Positions 45,601 to 55,118 of a stretch of 64,000 nt of DNA are shown here, piece by piece. Position numbers and translations under genes: made by a program. Position 1 is the first letter of the stretch. Every line of letters starts with the position of its first letter. The notes under the pieces were generated by a model. It did not search any database. It worked only from the letters and a program-made list of their open reading frames with translations, and was not told the origin of the DNA. Origin of the DNA: Streptomyces poonensis (GTDB lineage: Bacteria > Actinomycetota > Actinomycetes > Streptomycetales > Streptomycetaceae); contig NZ_BMVW01000009.1 of assembly GCF_014650915.1 (NCBI RefSeq), positions 231,288 to 295,287 of the forward strand. Direction: 5' to 3'.

Positions 45601-48600
45601 GCCATCACCCGGCTGGACACCGAAGCCGTGGTTCTGGACACCTTCCTCATGAGCTGCCGGGTGCTCGGCCGTGGCGTGGAGCACGCCTTCCTCGCGGCCG
45701 TCGCCTCGAAGGAGGCCGAGGAAGGCGGTCCCGGCACGCTGGAAGCGGTACAGCGACCGACGGCGAAGAACCGCCCCGCCCGCCTCTTCTTCGACGTCGC
45801 GATGGGACCGGGCACGGCGCATCCGGCCTCTGGCGAAGGAGCGGTCGTCCACCGAGCGGCCCTCACGGAGCTCACGCGGCTCGCCTTCCGCCCCGACGGC
45901 GCCGAGGACTCCCGGGACGCCCCGCAGGACACCGGAGCGTCCCCGACCGCCCGGGCGCTTCCCGGGGAGGGGAAGGCCGCGGACCAGGCCGGCGCGCAGG
46001 AGCGCGTCGCGGCTCTGGCAGAGCTCACCGTCGACCTCACCGACGCCACGGCGCTCCACCTCGCCGTGAACGGCGCCCTCGGTCCTGTCACCGCCTCCAC
46101 CGTCGACCCGGCGGGCCAGGAGGGCGCGGAGACCCTCGACGCCGTCCGTGCCGTGCTCAGCGGGCTGCTCAGGATGCCGCGCGCCGAACTGCGCCATGAC
46201 ACGACGCTCGAGTCGTTGCGTCTGGAGTCGTTGCAGATCGTCGACGCCACCGTGGCTTTGGAGGAACGGTTCGGCCGACTGCCGAAGACTCTCTTCTTCG
46301 AGCACCGCACGCTGGGAGCACTGGCAGCGGCGATCGCGCCCGCCCCCTCGGTCTCCGGGCAGGCCACCGCCACCGTCCCGAGGCCGGCGTCGGTCGTCGC
46401 CCCGGCCCCTCGCCCCTCCGGTCGGCGGACACCGGAGAACACGGTGCATCCCGACCGCGACGACCGCATCGCCGTGGTCGGGATCGCCGGACGCTATCCC
46501 GGAGCGGCCGACGTCACGCAACTGTGGCACAACCTCGTGGCAGGCACCGAATCGCTGGGGGACGCGGCCGAACGCTGGGGCCGGTCCGACCTCGTGGACC
46601 CCAAGGGCGGACCCGACAGGACGTACACGTCCGCGGGCGGGCTGATCGAAGGCGTCGACGAGTTCGACGCCCTGTTCTTCAACATCGCGCCCAGCGAGGC
46701 GGAGACCATGGATCCGCAGCAGCGAATCTTCCTCCAGGTCGCCTACCATGCCCTGGAGGACGCCGGACACACCGCTGCGAGCCTCGGCAGGAACGTCGGC
46801 GTCTACGTGGCCTCCATGGGCCCCGACTACGCCGTGCTCAGCGCGAACGCCGCGCTCGACGGCCTCAGCCGGTACCCCAACAGCGACCTGTACCAGATCG
46901 CCAACAGGGTCTCGTACTTCCTCGACTTCACCGGACCGAGCATCGCCGTCGACACGGCCTGCTCCGGTTCCGGTGTCGCACTGCAACTCGCGTGCGACGC
47001 CCTCCGAGCGGGCACCGTGTCCGCCGCGATCGCGGGTGGCGTCAACCTGATCCTGCACCCGGCGCGCCGCATCCAGTACGCGCAACTGGGCATGCTGTCC
47101 CGCACCGGTCGTTGCCGGCCCTTCGGAGCAGGTGCCGACGGCATGGTCACGAGCGAGGGCGTGGGCGCCGTACTGCTGCGGCCGCTCCGCGACGCGCTGG
47201 CCGACGGCGACCACGTCTACGGTGTCATCAGGTCCGTGGGCACCAACAGCGACGGTCGCACCAACGGGTTCACGGTCCCCAGCCCCGACGCCCAGGCCGC
47301 CCTCATCGGCGACACCCTCCGGCGGGCGGGAGTGGATCCCGCGACGATCGGTTACGTGGAGGCCCACGGCACGGGCACACCCCTCGGTGACCCCATCGAG
47401 ATCCGCGGCCTGAGCACGGCCTTCGGCCCCCACCTGCCGGCGATGTCCACCCCTGTCGGAAGCATCAAGGGGAACATCGGCCACACCGAGGCCGCCGCCG
47501 CGGTCGCGGGACTGACCAAGGTGCTGCTCCAGTTTGAGCACCAGACGCTCGTGCCGTCGCTCCACGCCGACGAACTCAATCCGCACATCGACTTCGACCG
47601 CACCCCGTTCCTGGTGCAGCGGGCGGCGACGGACTGGGGGGCCGGACGGGACGGAGCCCCACGCCGGGCATCACTCAGCTCCTTCGGCGCGGGCGGCGTG
47701 AACGTCCACATGGTCCTGGAGGAGGCGCCCGTCCCCACGCCCACCGAGACCGCGTCCGACAGCGGGATCCATCTCATGGCGCTGTCCGCACGGGACGACG
47801 AACAGCTGCGGCTGATGTGCGGGCGCCTCGCCGCCTGGCTGCGCGGGCCGGGCGAGCGCGCATCGCTCGCGGACGTCGCGTACACCCTGCGGACGGGGCG
47901 CGCCGAGTTCGCCAGTCGCCTCGCGATGTCGGTCGGCGACCGTCGCGCGTTCCTCGGTGCCCTCGACCGTCTCGCAGGGACGAGCGGCCCCCTCGCCGAA
48001 GCCGCGCGGGACGTCGGCGGCGGCGTGAGCTACGGTCGGGCCGCTGCCGGCACCGGACTCGCCGACGTCTTCGACGGCAGTTCCGGCATGGTCGAGGTGC
48101 TGTGCGGTATCGCGAGCCGAGGCGATCTGGCAGGGCTCGGTCGGCTGTGGTGCCAGGGAGCGGCCGTCGACTGGACGTCCGTATTGCCCCGGGCGGGGCA
48201 GCAGCGGGTTCCGATGCCCGGCTACCCCTTCCGGCGTACGCGCCACTGGCTGCGCGAGCCGTCGACGACGACTGCGGCAGCCCCGATGCCCCCGGCGACG
48301 ACCGACACCTCCCCCCTCACGTACTACGCCCCGCGATGGGTGACGGAACCTGCCGCTCAGGGCACCCTTCCGGACGGGCCCGCCGTCGTGGTCATCGGTG
48401 GCGACCCCTATGGGGGCACCGGCGCGGACCGGATGGTGGCCGACGTGTCGGACATCCGCCCGACCGACTTCGACGATCGGGCCCTGGTCGTGATCGACCG
48501 GCGCGGCATCGACACCCCGCGTCCCCAAACGGATCGGTCGGCCGCTCGCGAGACGGAGGCCGTGCGCACCCTGGCGCGCCTGGCCGACGCGGGCCGCGAG

Positions 48601-51600
48601 GTGACGTACGCCTGCGTCTCCCGCGTCGGCGAACAGGACCCGTTCAGCGCGGTCGTCCCCGGATTCGGACGGGCGCTCGCACGAGAGATCCCCCGCTTCA
48701 GGGCCATACGCGTAGAGGTCGCCGAAGGCGCGGCTGATCCGATGCTCGCCCAGGTGCTCGCGGAGGTCCCGCAGGGAACGACGGAGGTACGGCTGCACGG
48801 CGCGGAGCGACAGCTCCGGCGCTGGGCGCCGATCGCGGCCGAGCCCGGATCGGCCCCCGCCTTCAGGGAAGGCGGCCACTACCTCGTCACAGGAGGCGGT
48901 GGTGGTATCGGCACCCTCCTGGCCATGTATCTCGCCGAGCGGTACCGGGCGTCGGTGACCCTGACCGGACGCTCGCCCGCAACGCCCGGGATCGAGCGAC
49001 TGCGGGCCGCGGTCCGCGCTCACGGCGGTGATCTGCTGTACCTGCGAGCCGATGTGACCGATGCCTCCGGGCTGGCGGACTGCCTCGCTTCCGCCCGTGC
49101 GCACCACGGACCGCTGCACGGCGTGATCCACGCGGCGGGCGTCCTCCACGACGGGCCGGCGAGGGACAGGACCGACGCCGAGACCGCGGCCGTGCTCGCG
49201 CCGAAGCTCATGGGCACCGTGCTGCTCGACGAGGCGACGGCAGGGGACGATCTGGACTTCTTCCTGGTGATGTCCTCGTTCGTCGGCACCTTCGGCAACG
49301 CGGGCCAGGCCGCCTACTGCGCCGCCAACCGCTTCCTCGACGCCTTCTGCGAGCACCGCACGGCCCTCACCAGGGAAGGGGAACGGCGCGGCCGGTCGGT
49401 GTCGGCGGTGTGGCCCCTGTGGGAGCACGGAGGCATGGCCATGCCTCCCGCCGTCCGGCGGCTGATCGAGACGACCGTGGGGCTGACGGCGATCGACACG
49501 GACGCGGCCCTGCGGGCCATGGAGGACGTCATCCGACTCGGGCAGCCGACCGTGTTGATCGGCTGCGGCGACCCACAGCGGATCAGCGCCGCGTTGGCGG
49601 CCCTGGAGCCGACCACCGGCGTGGTCCACGAGCGAGCCGCCGCCCCGGCCGGCGCGGTGCCGGACGACGGTGCGGACCGACGGGTCTGGCTGCGCGACTG
49701 GTTGCGGCGGGAGGCCGCCGCCCTGGCCAGGATCCCGTACGCGCAGGTGGACACCGCCGTGGAGTTCGGGGACTACGGGTTCAACTCCATGCTGTTCACC
49801 GACTTCGCGAACCGGCTCAACGAGGAGTTCCGACTCACCCTGACGCCCGTCGTCTTCTACGAAGCACCCACGGTCGACGCGCTGGCGAAGGAGCTGTGCG
49901 ACCGTCACCGGGAGACGTTCGCGACGGCCGCCGCCGTCGCGGGGCCGGAGCCGGAGACCACGGCCACGGCCACCGTCCACCGGGCGGACGGCACCGAGGC
50001 CCCGGAATCCCGGGAGGAGTCGGAGACCGGGGCCGGCCGACCGCGGCCCATGGCGATCGCGGTGATCGGCATGGCCGGCCGTTTCCCCGGCGCACACGAC
50101 CTCGACAGCTACTGGGACCACATCATGGCCGGTCGTGACCTGGTCACCCAGGCGCCCGCGGGACGGTTCGGCGACACGCGTCCCGCCGGAGGCTTCCTCG
50201 AGGGCATCCTCGCCTTCGACGCGGCCTTCTTCGGGATCTCGCCGCGCGAGGCACGGCTGATGGACCCCCAGCAGAGGCTGTTCCTGGAGGAGGCGTGGCA
50301 CGCCCTGGAGGACGCGGGCTACGACCCGCAGGCCCTGAGCGGCAGCCGGACCGGGGTGTTCGTGGGGGCGACACTCTCCGACTACACGGAGCTGCTGTCA
50401 CGCGGCGAAGAGGCGGTGGCGCCCCACAGCATCACCGGCCACGTCCAGAGCGTCATCGCCAACCGCCTCTCCTACCTGCTCGACCTGCGCGGCCCCAGCG
50501 AGGTGATCGACACCGCCTGTTCCAGCTCGCTGACCGCTCTCCACCGCGCGCTGGGGGCCATCGAGACGGGGGAGTGCGAGCTCGCCGTCGCCGGCGGCGT
50601 CAACGCCCTCTTCTCACCGGACTGGTTCGCGTCACTGAAGAAGGCCGGCATGCTGTCGGCCACCGGCCGATGCTGGACCTTCGACGAGCGGGCCGACGGC
50701 TTCGTTCGGGGCGAAGGCGTCGGCGTCGTCGTCCTCAAGCCGCTGGACCAGGCTCTCAGTGACGGCGACGACATACGCGCGGTCATCAGGGGCAGTGCCG
50801 TCAACCACGGAGGACGGGCCCACTCGCTGACCGCTCCCAACCCGGACGCCCAGGCGGACGTGGTCGTCGCGGCGCTGCGCCGCGCCGACTTCGCCCCCCG
50901 CACCGTGTCGTACATCGAGACCCATGGCACCGGTACGAAACTGGGCGATCCGATCGAAGTGGCGGGGTTGACCAAGGCGTTCGCCAGGCTCGGCGCGGTC
51001 TGGGACACGCCGTGGTGCCAACTGGGGGCGGTGAAGGGCAACATCGGCCACCTGGAGTCCGCGGCCGGCATGGCCGGTCTGCTCAAGATCCTCCTGGCTC
51101 TCCGTCACCGGACCCTGCCTCCCAACGCCGTGGGAGACCGGCCCAACCGGCACCTGAACCTGACCGACGGGCCGTTCGAGGTCCTTCTGGAGGCGCGGGA
51201 ATGGCGTCCGGTGGACGCCGCGGACGCCCCCCTGCCGCTGCGGGCCGGAGTGAGCGCCTTCGGATTCGGCGGTGCCAACGCCCACGTGGTGGTCGAGGAG
51301 CCGCCGGCGGCCCCCGTGTCCGAGGCCGGGCGGGTACCGGTCCTGACGCAGGAGGACGAGCAACTGATCGTGCTCTCCGCGACCGACGCCGACCGCCTGC
51401 GGGAGTACGCGAGGCGGCTGCGGGAGACCGTCGCGGAGACGGCCCCCGTGCTGGCCGATCTCGCGTACACGTCCAGGGTCGCCCGCGGTGCGCTTCCGAC
51501 GCGCCTCGCCGCCGTGGCCTCCGACCGGCACCAGCTGCTCGCGCAACTGGACGGTTACCTCGCGGGAAAGGCGCCGTACGGCCTGTACACCGGCGAGGAC

Positions 51601-54600
51601 GGCACTTCGCAGCCCCCGGCCGCGTCCGGGCTCCACCGGGCGGCGATCCGCTGGGTGGCCGGCGAGGCCCTCACCGAGCCGGCGGACCCGGCCCGGCGTC
51701 GCGTCCGCTTCCCGGTCTATCCCTTCGACCACTCGACATCCCACGGGCCGGTACTGGAAGGGGGCGGCGACATGGAACACGACGCACCGGTCACCGCGCA
51801 GGCGGACGGAGCCGCGCACGTGCCCCAGTTGATGGGACGGCGCTGGCGACCGGCCCCGGCGGCCGTCGTGCCGCTCGACGGACGGCCCCTCTGCCTCCTC
51901 CTCGTGGGACGGGACGCGGGAGTGTCCTTCATGGAGGGGCTCGCGGGCTTCGAGAGCGTGCGATGGGTGGTCGCCCGTGAGCCCTCCCCGCTTCCGGCAC
52001 TGGCACCCCACCAGTACGAGACGGAGTTCGACGACTACGAGGCCGGGCGGCGGATCGCGGAGCGGATCCTCTCGGGACACGGCCCTCTGCACGCTGTCAT
52101 CGACCTCGTGGACGCTTCGGGCGGAGCCGTACGGCACCGGGAGCGCGCTCGTATCGGGTTGCTCCAGACGCTCGTCGCCGGCGGTCGTGCCGATGAGCTG
52201 CGCCTCGTGCACGTGCGGCGGGTGGACACGACCGAGGAAGGATCGGACGCTGCGCTGAACGGGGCCCGGTTCGCCGCCCTGGTGAGGGCGATCGGAGCGG
52301 AGTACGGTGCCGTCCGCGCGGTCACGGTGGAGACCGACGGCGCACGCGACGACCTGGTGGACATGCTCGACCTGGCCCTCCGCGAGGTCGCCGCCGTGGG
52401 TGAGGAACCCGAGGTGCGCTACCGCGAGGGCGCCCGCCAGGTGGCTCGGCTCGCACCGGTCGAGGCTCCCCGGCCCGCCGGGGCCGGCCGCCTCGGCGCG
52501 TTCGCGATCACCGCGGACAGGCCCTATGTCATCACGGGCGGCACGGGGGGCCTCGGTCTGGCCGCGGCCGAGCTGCTCGTCGAACGCGGCGCCCGGAAGC
52601 TGGTCCTGGCCGGCCTGCGGGCACTGCCCCCGCGCCACCGCTGGCCGGACGCCCCCCCGGACGCCTGGTGGGCGGAACGGGTCGCTGCCGTCCAGCGCCT
52701 GGAGGCCGCGGGCGCCGAGGTCATGCTCCACAGCGGCTCGCTCACCGAGCCCTCGGGAATCTCCCGGTTCCTGTCCGACGTGCGCGTCCGGTTCGGCCGG
52801 CCCGCCGGCGTGCTGCACTGCGCGGGTGCGGTCGCGCCCACCCGGGCCTTCATCCGCAAACGGCTGGACGAGATCCTTGCCTGCTGGGAACCGAAGGGGA
52901 CCGGGCCCGCGGAGCTGGCCCGCGCCCTCGCCGAGGACGAGCCGGACTTCGTCGTCCTCTACTCGTCGCTCTCCGCTGTCGTGCCCCGACTGGCCGTCGG
53001 ACTCACCGACTACGCCAGCGCCAACGCGGCCCTCGACGCCCTCGCGGCCCATGCGGCGCGTCACGGCGCCGGGCGGGGGGCACGCACGCACTGGCTCGCG
53101 ATCGACTGGGGCAGCTGGGCCGGGGCCGGCATGGGAGAGGTCACCAGCCCGCGCTACCGCGAGCTCGGCCTCTCGGCGCTGACCCGTGACCAGGGACTCG
53201 CCCTGCTCGACTCGGCGTTGTCGGTGACAGGACACACCAGCCTTGTCGCGGTGACGGGCCACCCGGGTGTCGCCGGGACGTTGCTGGAGTCCGGGGAGCC
53301 CGAGCCCGCCCCGCCCGGGGTCGGCGGAGCGGAGGAGCCGCAGGGCACACGGATTCCCTCCGCGCGCTCCGAGGACCTGGTCCGGCGGTGCGTCGCCCAC
53401 ATCACCGACGTGCTCGCCGAAGCCCTGTTGCTCGACCGTGGGAAGATCCGGCCCGAGGCCGCCTTCGTCGATCTCGGCATCGACTCCATTCTGATCGCCG
53501 GCATCGTGGGCGCCCTGGAGCCGCTGACCGGAGCGCCGCTGGATCCGTCGGTGATTCTTGAGCACCCCAGCGTCGCCCGGCTCGCCGACCACCTCTGCGA
53601 GCGGTACCCCGAAGGCCTCGCCCACTGGGCCGGTACGGCCACGCCCGTCGCCACCCCGGCCGCGTCGTCCCCCGGCGCCCCGACCACGACCCCGACGGCC
53701 ATGCCCCTCGCGGTCGTCGGCATGGCGAGCCGGTTCCCCGGCGCGGCCGGCACGGCGGAGTTCTGGGAACTGCTGCGCCAGGGCCGTTCCGGCGTGCGGG
53801 AGGTGCCCCGCTCACGCTGGGACGTCGCGACCCTCTACTCGCCAGAACACCGGGACGGCAGGAGCATCAGCAAGTGGGGCGGGTTCCTGGAGGGGATAGA
53901 GGACTTCGACCCCGGATACTTCGGGATCCCGGGCGACCACGCCGCTCATGTGGACCCGTTGACGCGGCTGTTCCTGGAGACCGCCGAGCAGACGTTTGCG
54001 GACGCCGGCTACCGGGGCGACGAGCTGGCCGGTCGGCGGGTCGGGGTGTTCGTCGGTTCGGGCACGAGCACGTACGGCACCCGGATCGCGGTCCCGCACC
54101 GGGCCACGGCCACGGGGCTCAACCAGAACTTCATCGGCGCCCACCTGGCACACTTCCGCGACCTGCGGGGGCCCAACCTCGTGGTCGACACCGCGTGCTC
54201 CTCCTCCCTCACCAGCCTCTACCTGGCCCATCAGTCCCTGCAACTGGGCGAATGCGAGATGGCCCTCGTGGGTGGCGCCGACCTGATCCTCGACGAGACC
54301 CCCTATCTGTCGCTCAGCGCGGCGCGTGCGTTGTCGCCGGACGGGGCCTGCCGCGTCTTCGACGCCGGCGCCAACGGCTTCGTACCGGGTGAGGGGGTCG
54401 GAGCGGTGCTGGTCAAACCCCTGGACCGAGCACTGGCGGACGGCGACCGGATCCTCGCGGTCATCGAGGCCACGGCCATGAACAACGACGGCCGCACCAT
54501 GGGCCTGACCACCCCGAACCCGGAAGCACAGCAGGCCGTCGTCCGCGACGCGCTCCGCAAGGCGGGGGCGGGTGCCGCGAGCGTCTCGTACGTGGAGGCG

Positions 54601-55116
54601 CACGGCACCGGAACCATGATCGGTGACCCGATCGAACTGAGAGCACTCACCGGAGTCTTCGGCGAGTTCACGAGCGAGCGAGGGTTCTGCTCCGTCGGCA
54701 GTGTGAAGTCGAACGTCGGGCACCTCCTCATGGCGGCCGGGATGGCGAGCTTGCACAAGGTCGTGCTCTCCCTTGTGCACGGGGCTCTGCCCCCGACGCT
54801 CCACTGCGACCGGCCCAATCCCCGGTTCGCCTTCGACACGTCGCCGTTCCGCCTCCAGACGGAGCTGGGGGAGTGGCGCCCCCGGCACGGGGTCCGCCGC
54901 GCGGGCATCAGCGCGTTCGGCTTCGGCGGCACCAATTGCCACGTCGTCGTCCGCGGCCTGACGGACGCCGAACGCGACGCGCACACGGCGCGACGGACGC
55001 CCCTGCCGGCCCCCGTCTTCCGGCGGCAGCGCCACTGGGTCGAGCGGCCTGCGGCCGCGGGCCCCCGGACCGAACAGCACCCCCGTCCCTTGCTCGAGCT
55101 GGAGGAACTGATCTAG
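42697..55116 (+). CDS. Trans-AT PKS 1: MaoC-SDR-FkbH-ACP loading, KS-KR-ACP x2, KS
   Basis: A 4139-residue megasynthase. Order and rough residues: MaoC hot-dog domain 1-126 (DASPLHVD, EPVAHGLLC); a second hot-dog-like stretch 150-270; SDR 285-510 (TGGSRGLG ~289, SHYVAAKHAVEG ~436); FkbH domain 541-1045 with HAD motif LDCDNTLWSG (D724); ACP1 S1178; KS1 1258-1675 (C1422, EAHGTGT, GNIGHTE); KR1 from 2062 (TGGGGGIG, Tyr ~2207 in AAYCAANRF); ACP2 S2364 (FNSMLF); KS2 2454-2868 (C2608, ETHGTGT); KR2 from 3277 (TGGTGGLG, Tyr ~3439); ACP3 S3597 (DLGIDSIL); KS3 3671-4088 (C3834, EAHGTGT). No AT domain anywhere. KR1 has an LHD motif (B-type-like); KR2 lacks it. FkbH domains move a glyceryl unit from 1,3-bisphosphoglycerate to an ACP. 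The C-terminal KS hands over to the next protein, which starts 2 nt after this stop. Confidence 0.93.
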   Translation: MDPKSATGSLHVTPDEVLTFARVTGDASPLHVDASYARRTPFGEPVAHGLLCLLKVIAGVPPLAGRKLAALRSRFSGPVLLGQDYAWTAEETAVEGEEGFVRLILRVLDGRRTLIEAEADFVVGELRTAPAKAARPKAAAAAAVTPLEDLSVGQVIGTAYRPDWEALAAFLTELSLSEHGVGAEHVAVLGWASHLAGMEAPGRAAMISGFEMECGETAGRRGFTAKAEIAAVDERFRTVRLAGEAVAGRLEARVTLRVVARREAAAPSAEEVRRLLGAWAVERPLAGRSAFVTGGSRGLGAALVQSLAIAGCTVHTAFRHGRDEAEALVAALGPDGARIRLHQGDAADAAWCADARAEIEAETGPVDLLFLNAGPPAHPLDLHTNAVTRAGEHVRRGLELAQAPLTAFAEGIAARGGRVVAISSAYVSAPRRGLSHYVAAKHAVEGLVRTSAAEYPGTGVLVVRPPRLATTFADSVVGADDALAVEPVAVSIVRRIVGGEPGTVEVMEDFSAVTGTPEVSERVEAVRGATSPSGVLAVAGTFTTDPLHPILSHWTERLGLDLEVRLTPYNQVFQELLDPASTFAGNRRGCNIALVRLEDWPAGTEGHRTLDEFAAAATAAARRGPVPLLVALCPPSPGAETRRGPELEEAESRLRTALDGVPGLHVLGSGEWSGAYPVAEHHDAAREEHAHIPYTPVAYTALGTALARKVHSLLAPPFKVLVLDCDNTLWSGVCGEDGSRGVGIGPGRRRLQEWAVELHDRGVLLCLCSKNEDEDVDEVFRQRTDMPLRLEHIAARRVNWDPKPDNLAELARELGLGLDSMVFLDDNPVEIAAVRAAHPEVLALPVPGDEKDLPAFLDRLWAFDRADVTDEDRQRTAMYRAARDREALRGSSTTLAEFIAGLDLRIDVHEARPEQLPRVAQLTQRTNQFNLSTVRRSESELRTVLDEGARCWVAEVADRFGEYGLVGAAITRLDTEAVVLDTFLMSCRVLGRGVEHAFLAAVASKEAEEGGPGTLEAVQRPTAKNRPARLFFDVAMGPGTAHPASGEGAVVHRAALTELTRLAFRPDGAEDSRDAPQDTGASPTARALPGEGKAADQAGAQERVAALAELTVDLTDATALHLAVNGALGPVTASTVDPAGQEGAETLDAVRAVLSGLLRMPRAELRHDTTLESLRLESLQIVDATVALEERFGRLPKTLFFEHRTLGALAAAIAPAPSVSGQATATVPRPASVVAPAPRPSGRRTPENTVHPDRDDRIAVVGIAGRYPGAADVTQLWHNLVAGTESLGDAAERWGRSDLVDPKGGPDRTYTSAGGLIEGVDEFDALFFNIAPSEAETMDPQQRIFLQVAYHALEDAGHTAASLGRNVGVYVASMGPDYAVLSANAALDGLSRYPNSDLYQIANRVSYFLDFTGPSIAVDTACSGSGVALQLACDALRAGTVSAAIAGGVNLILHPARRIQYAQLGMLSRTGRCRPFGAGADGMVTSEGVGAVLLRPLRDALADGDHVYGVIRSVGTNSDGRTNGFTVPSPDAQAALIGDTLRRAGVDPATIGYVEAHGTGTPLGDPIEIRGLSTAFGPHLPAMSTPVGSIKGNIGHTEAAAAVAGLTKVLLQFEHQTLVPSLHADELNPHIDFDRTPFLVQRAATDWGAGRDGAPRRASLSSFGAGGVNVHMVLEEAPVPTPTETASDSGIHLMALSARDDEQLRLMCGRLAAWLRGPGERASLADVAYTLRTGRAEFASRLAMSVGDRRAFLGALDRLAGTSGPLAEAARDVGGGVSYGRAAAGTGLADVFDGSSGMVEVLCGIASRGDLAGLGRLWCQGAAVDWTSVLPRAGQQRVPMPGYPFRRTRHWLREPSTTTAAAPMPPATTDTSPLTYYAPRWVTEPAAQGTLPDGPAVVVIGGDPYGGTGADRMVADVSDIRPTDFDDRALVVIDRRGIDTPRPQTDRSAARETEAVRTLARLADAGREVTYACVSRVGEQDPFSAVVPGFGRALAREIPRFRAIRVEVAEGAADPMLAQVLAEVPQGTTEVRLHGAERQLRRWAPIAAEPGSAPAFREGGHYLVTGGGGGIGTLLAMYLAERYRASVTLTGRSPATPGIERLRAAVRAHGGDLLYLRADVTDASGLADCLASARAHHGPLHGVIHAAGVLHDGPARDRTDAETAAVLAPKLMGTVLLDEATAGDDLDFFLVMSSFVGTFGNAGQAAYCAANRFLDAFCEHRTALTREGERRGRSVSAVWPLWEHGGMAMPPAVRRLIETTVGLTAIDTDAALRAMEDVIRLGQPTVLIGCGDPQRISAALAALEPTTGVVHERAAAPAGAVPDDGADRRVWLRDWLRREAAALARIPYAQVDTAVEFGDYGFNSMLFTDFANRLNEEFRLTLTPVVFYEAPTVDALAKELCDRHRETFATAAAVAGPEPETTATATVHRADGTEAPESREESETGAGRPRPMAIAVIGMAGRFPGAHDLDSYWDHIMAGRDLVTQAPAGRFGDTRPAGGFLEGILAFDAAFFGISPREARLMDPQQRLFLEEAWHALEDAGYDPQALSGSRTGVFVGATLSDYTELLSRGEEAVAPHSITGHVQSVIANRLSYLLDLRGPSEVIDTACSSSLTALHRALGAIETGECELAVAGGVNALFSPDWFASLKKAGMLSATGRCWTFDERADGFVRGEGVGVVVLKPLDQALSDGDDIRAVIRGSAVNHGGRAHSLTAPNPDAQADVVVAALRRADFAPRTVSYIETHGTGTKLGDPIEVAGLTKAFARLGAVWDTPWCQLGAVKGNIGHLESAAGMAGLLKILLALRHRTLPPNAVGDRPNRHLNLTDGPFEVLLEAREWRPVDAADAPLPLRAGVSAFGFGGANAHVVVEEPPAAPVSEAGRVPVLTQEDEQLIVLSATDADRLREYARRLRETVAETAPVLADLAYTSRVARGALPTRLAAVASDRHQLLAQLDGYLAGKAPYGLYTGEDGTSQPPAASGLHRAAIRWVAGEALTEPADPARRRVRFPVYPFDHSTSHGPVLEGGGDMEHDAPVTAQADGAAHVPQLMGRRWRPAPAAVVPLDGRPLCLLLVGRDAGVSFMEGLAGFESVRWVVAREPSPLPALAPHQYETEFDDYEAGRRIAERILSGHGPLHAVIDLVDASGGAVRHRERARIGLLQTLVAGGRADELRLVHVRRVDTTEEGSDAALNGARFAALVRAIGAEYGAVRAVTVETDGARDDLVDMLDLALREVAAVGEEPEVRYREGARQVARLAPVEAPRPAGAGRLGAFAITADRPYVITGGTGGLGLAAAELLVERGARKLVLAGLRALPPRHRWPDAPPDAWWAERVAAVQRLEAAGAEVMLHSGSLTEPSGISRFLSDVRVRFGRPAGVLHCAGAVAPTRAFIRKRLDEILACWEPKGTGPAELARALAEDEPDFVVLYSSLSAVVPRLAVGLTDYASANAALDALAAHAARHGAGRGARTHWLAIDWGSWAGAGMGEVTSPRYRELGLSALTRDQGLALLDSALSVTGHTSLVAVTGHPGVAGTLLESGEPEPAPPGVGGAEEPQGTRIPSARSEDLVRRCVAHITDVLAEALLLDRGKIRPEAAFVDLGIDSILIAGIVGALEPLTGAPLDPSVILEHPSVARLADHLCERYPEGLAHWAGTATPVATPAASSPGAPTTTPTAMPLAVVGMASRFPGAAGTAEFWELLRQGRSGVREVPRSRWDVATLYSPEHRDGRSISKWGGFLEGIEDFDPGYFGIPGDHAAHVDPLTRLFLETAEQTFADAGYRGDELAGRRVGVFVGSGTSTYGTRIAVPHRATATGLNQNFIGAHLAHFRDLRGPNLVVDTACSSSLTSLYLAHQSLQLGECEMALVGGADLILDETPYLSLSAARALSPDGACRVFDAGANGFVPGEGVGAVLVKPLDRALADGDRILAVIEATAMNNDGRTMGLTTPNPEAQQAVVRDALRKAGAGAASVSYVEAHGTGTMIGDPIELRALTGVFGEFTSERGFCSVGSVKSNVGHLLMAAGMASLHKVVLSLVHGALPPTLHCDRPNPRFAFDTSPFRLQTELGEWRPRHGVRRAGISAFGFGGTNCHVVVRGLTDAERDAHTARRTPLPAPVFRRQRHWVERPAAAGPRTEQHPRPLLELEELI

Positions 55117-55118
55117 CC

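Noticed and set aside
42907..47586. Very long minus-strand open frame (1559 codons) inside the first PKS gene
   Set aside because: Composition is the mirror of a GC-rich coding strand, no family motif is present, and the plus strand encodes a coherent set of PKS domains.
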